Source: JAQWQB01 sp047636995
Lineage (GTDB): Bacteria; Bacteroidota; Bacteroidia; Flavobacteriales_D; Sanyastnellaceae
Direction: 5' to 3'
Assembly (NCBI GenBank): GCA_047636995.1
Contig: JBLIGQ010000010.1
Coordinates: forward strand, 15,639 to 79,638
DNA length: 64,000 bases
Each line of letters begins with the position of its first letter. The first letter of the stretch is position 1. Positions 63,996-64,000 of this stretch are shown here, one piece after another. The notes beneath the pieces were generated by a model. The model saw only the letters and a list, made by a program, of their open reading frames with translations, searched no databases and had not been told where the DNA came from. The translations under genes and the position numbers were made by a program.

Positions 63996-64000
63996 CGCGC

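Larger units (their letters stand above)
63503..64000. repeat. Repeat-rich intergenic region at the window edge
   Basis: 498 bases without a convincing gene. It contains one 20-base hairpin, three copies of a 19-base REP-like palindrome and a 21-base tandem array that runs nearly to the edge; these are listed separately. The open frame on the minus strand (63526-63909) is translated repeat sequence (TNGIRGYCR appears twice), so I do not call it a gene. Confidence 0.8.

Noticed and set aside
1..64000. CRISPR array, prophage, insertion sequence or integrated element
   Set aside because: No regularly spaced direct repeats with unique spacers, no transposase, integrase or phage structural genes. 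The tRNA-Asn gene shows no adjacent integrase.

Overview
The window comes from a member of the Bacteroidota, most likely the order Flavobacteriales. Evidence: several proteins end in type IX secretion (T9SS) type A sorting domains; a SprE/PorW-like T9SS lipoprotein is present; many Bacteroidetes-restricted families occur (DUF3098, DUF4175, DUF4249, DUF4270, DUF4837, a one-domain glycogen synthase); an atpBEFHAG operon lacks atpD and atpC; and several genes are preceded by -7 elements of the TAnnTTTG type. It reads as dense core chromosome. I see no prophage, insertion sequence or CRISPR array.

Layout. 1-11.8 kb: partial secreted adhesin-like protein, biotin carrier, M1 aminopeptidase lipoprotein, HemW, EamA transporter, DUF502 protein and two divergent T9SS cargo proteins. 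11.8-18 kb: DUF4175 giant, RsbW-like ATPase, YbeY and MnmG, with parS-type palindromes on both sides of mnmG. 18-23.5 kb: ALDH7-type dehydrogenase, TlpA-like lipoprotein and small membrane partner, M28 peptidase and RpiB. 23.47-23.94 kb: an AT-rich gap with DnaA-box-like sites that I propose as the chromosome origin. 23.9-31.1 kb: a four-gene sensory run (MORN-repeat protein, seven-PAS histidine kinase, LytTR regulator, outer-membrane protein). 31-33 kb: tRNA-Asn, PfkB kinase and M23 peptidase. 33.2-42 kb: SprE/PorW, bactofilin, AtpZ and the ATP synthase operon.

42-64 kb: NtrY-like kinase, cyclase, lipoprotein/barrel pair, GlmS, DUF4270 lipoprotein, glycogen synthase, PanC, TatA, MltD-like lytic transglycosylase and DUF4837. 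Next come a 747-base gap, an M1 peptidase with a T9SS tail, UppP-DUF3098-FtsX, and a TonB receptor-DUF4249-retropepsin-like set. The right edge is packed with hairpin repeats and a 21-base tandem repeat.

Functional themes are the cell envelope (peptidoglycan precursor supply and remodelling through GlmS, UppP, MltD, M23 and FtsX), T9SS secretion and its cargo, and core energy and translation genes. The most interesting non-coding signal is the mnmG/parS/oriC-like neighbourhood. mnmG near parS, oriC and ATP synthase genes is a classic origin-proximal arrangement, and base skew on the + strand appears to switch from C-rich to G-rich near 23.5 kb. No clearly new multi-gene system was found; the origin proposal, the seven-PAS operon and the repeat-rich edge deserve the closest second look.
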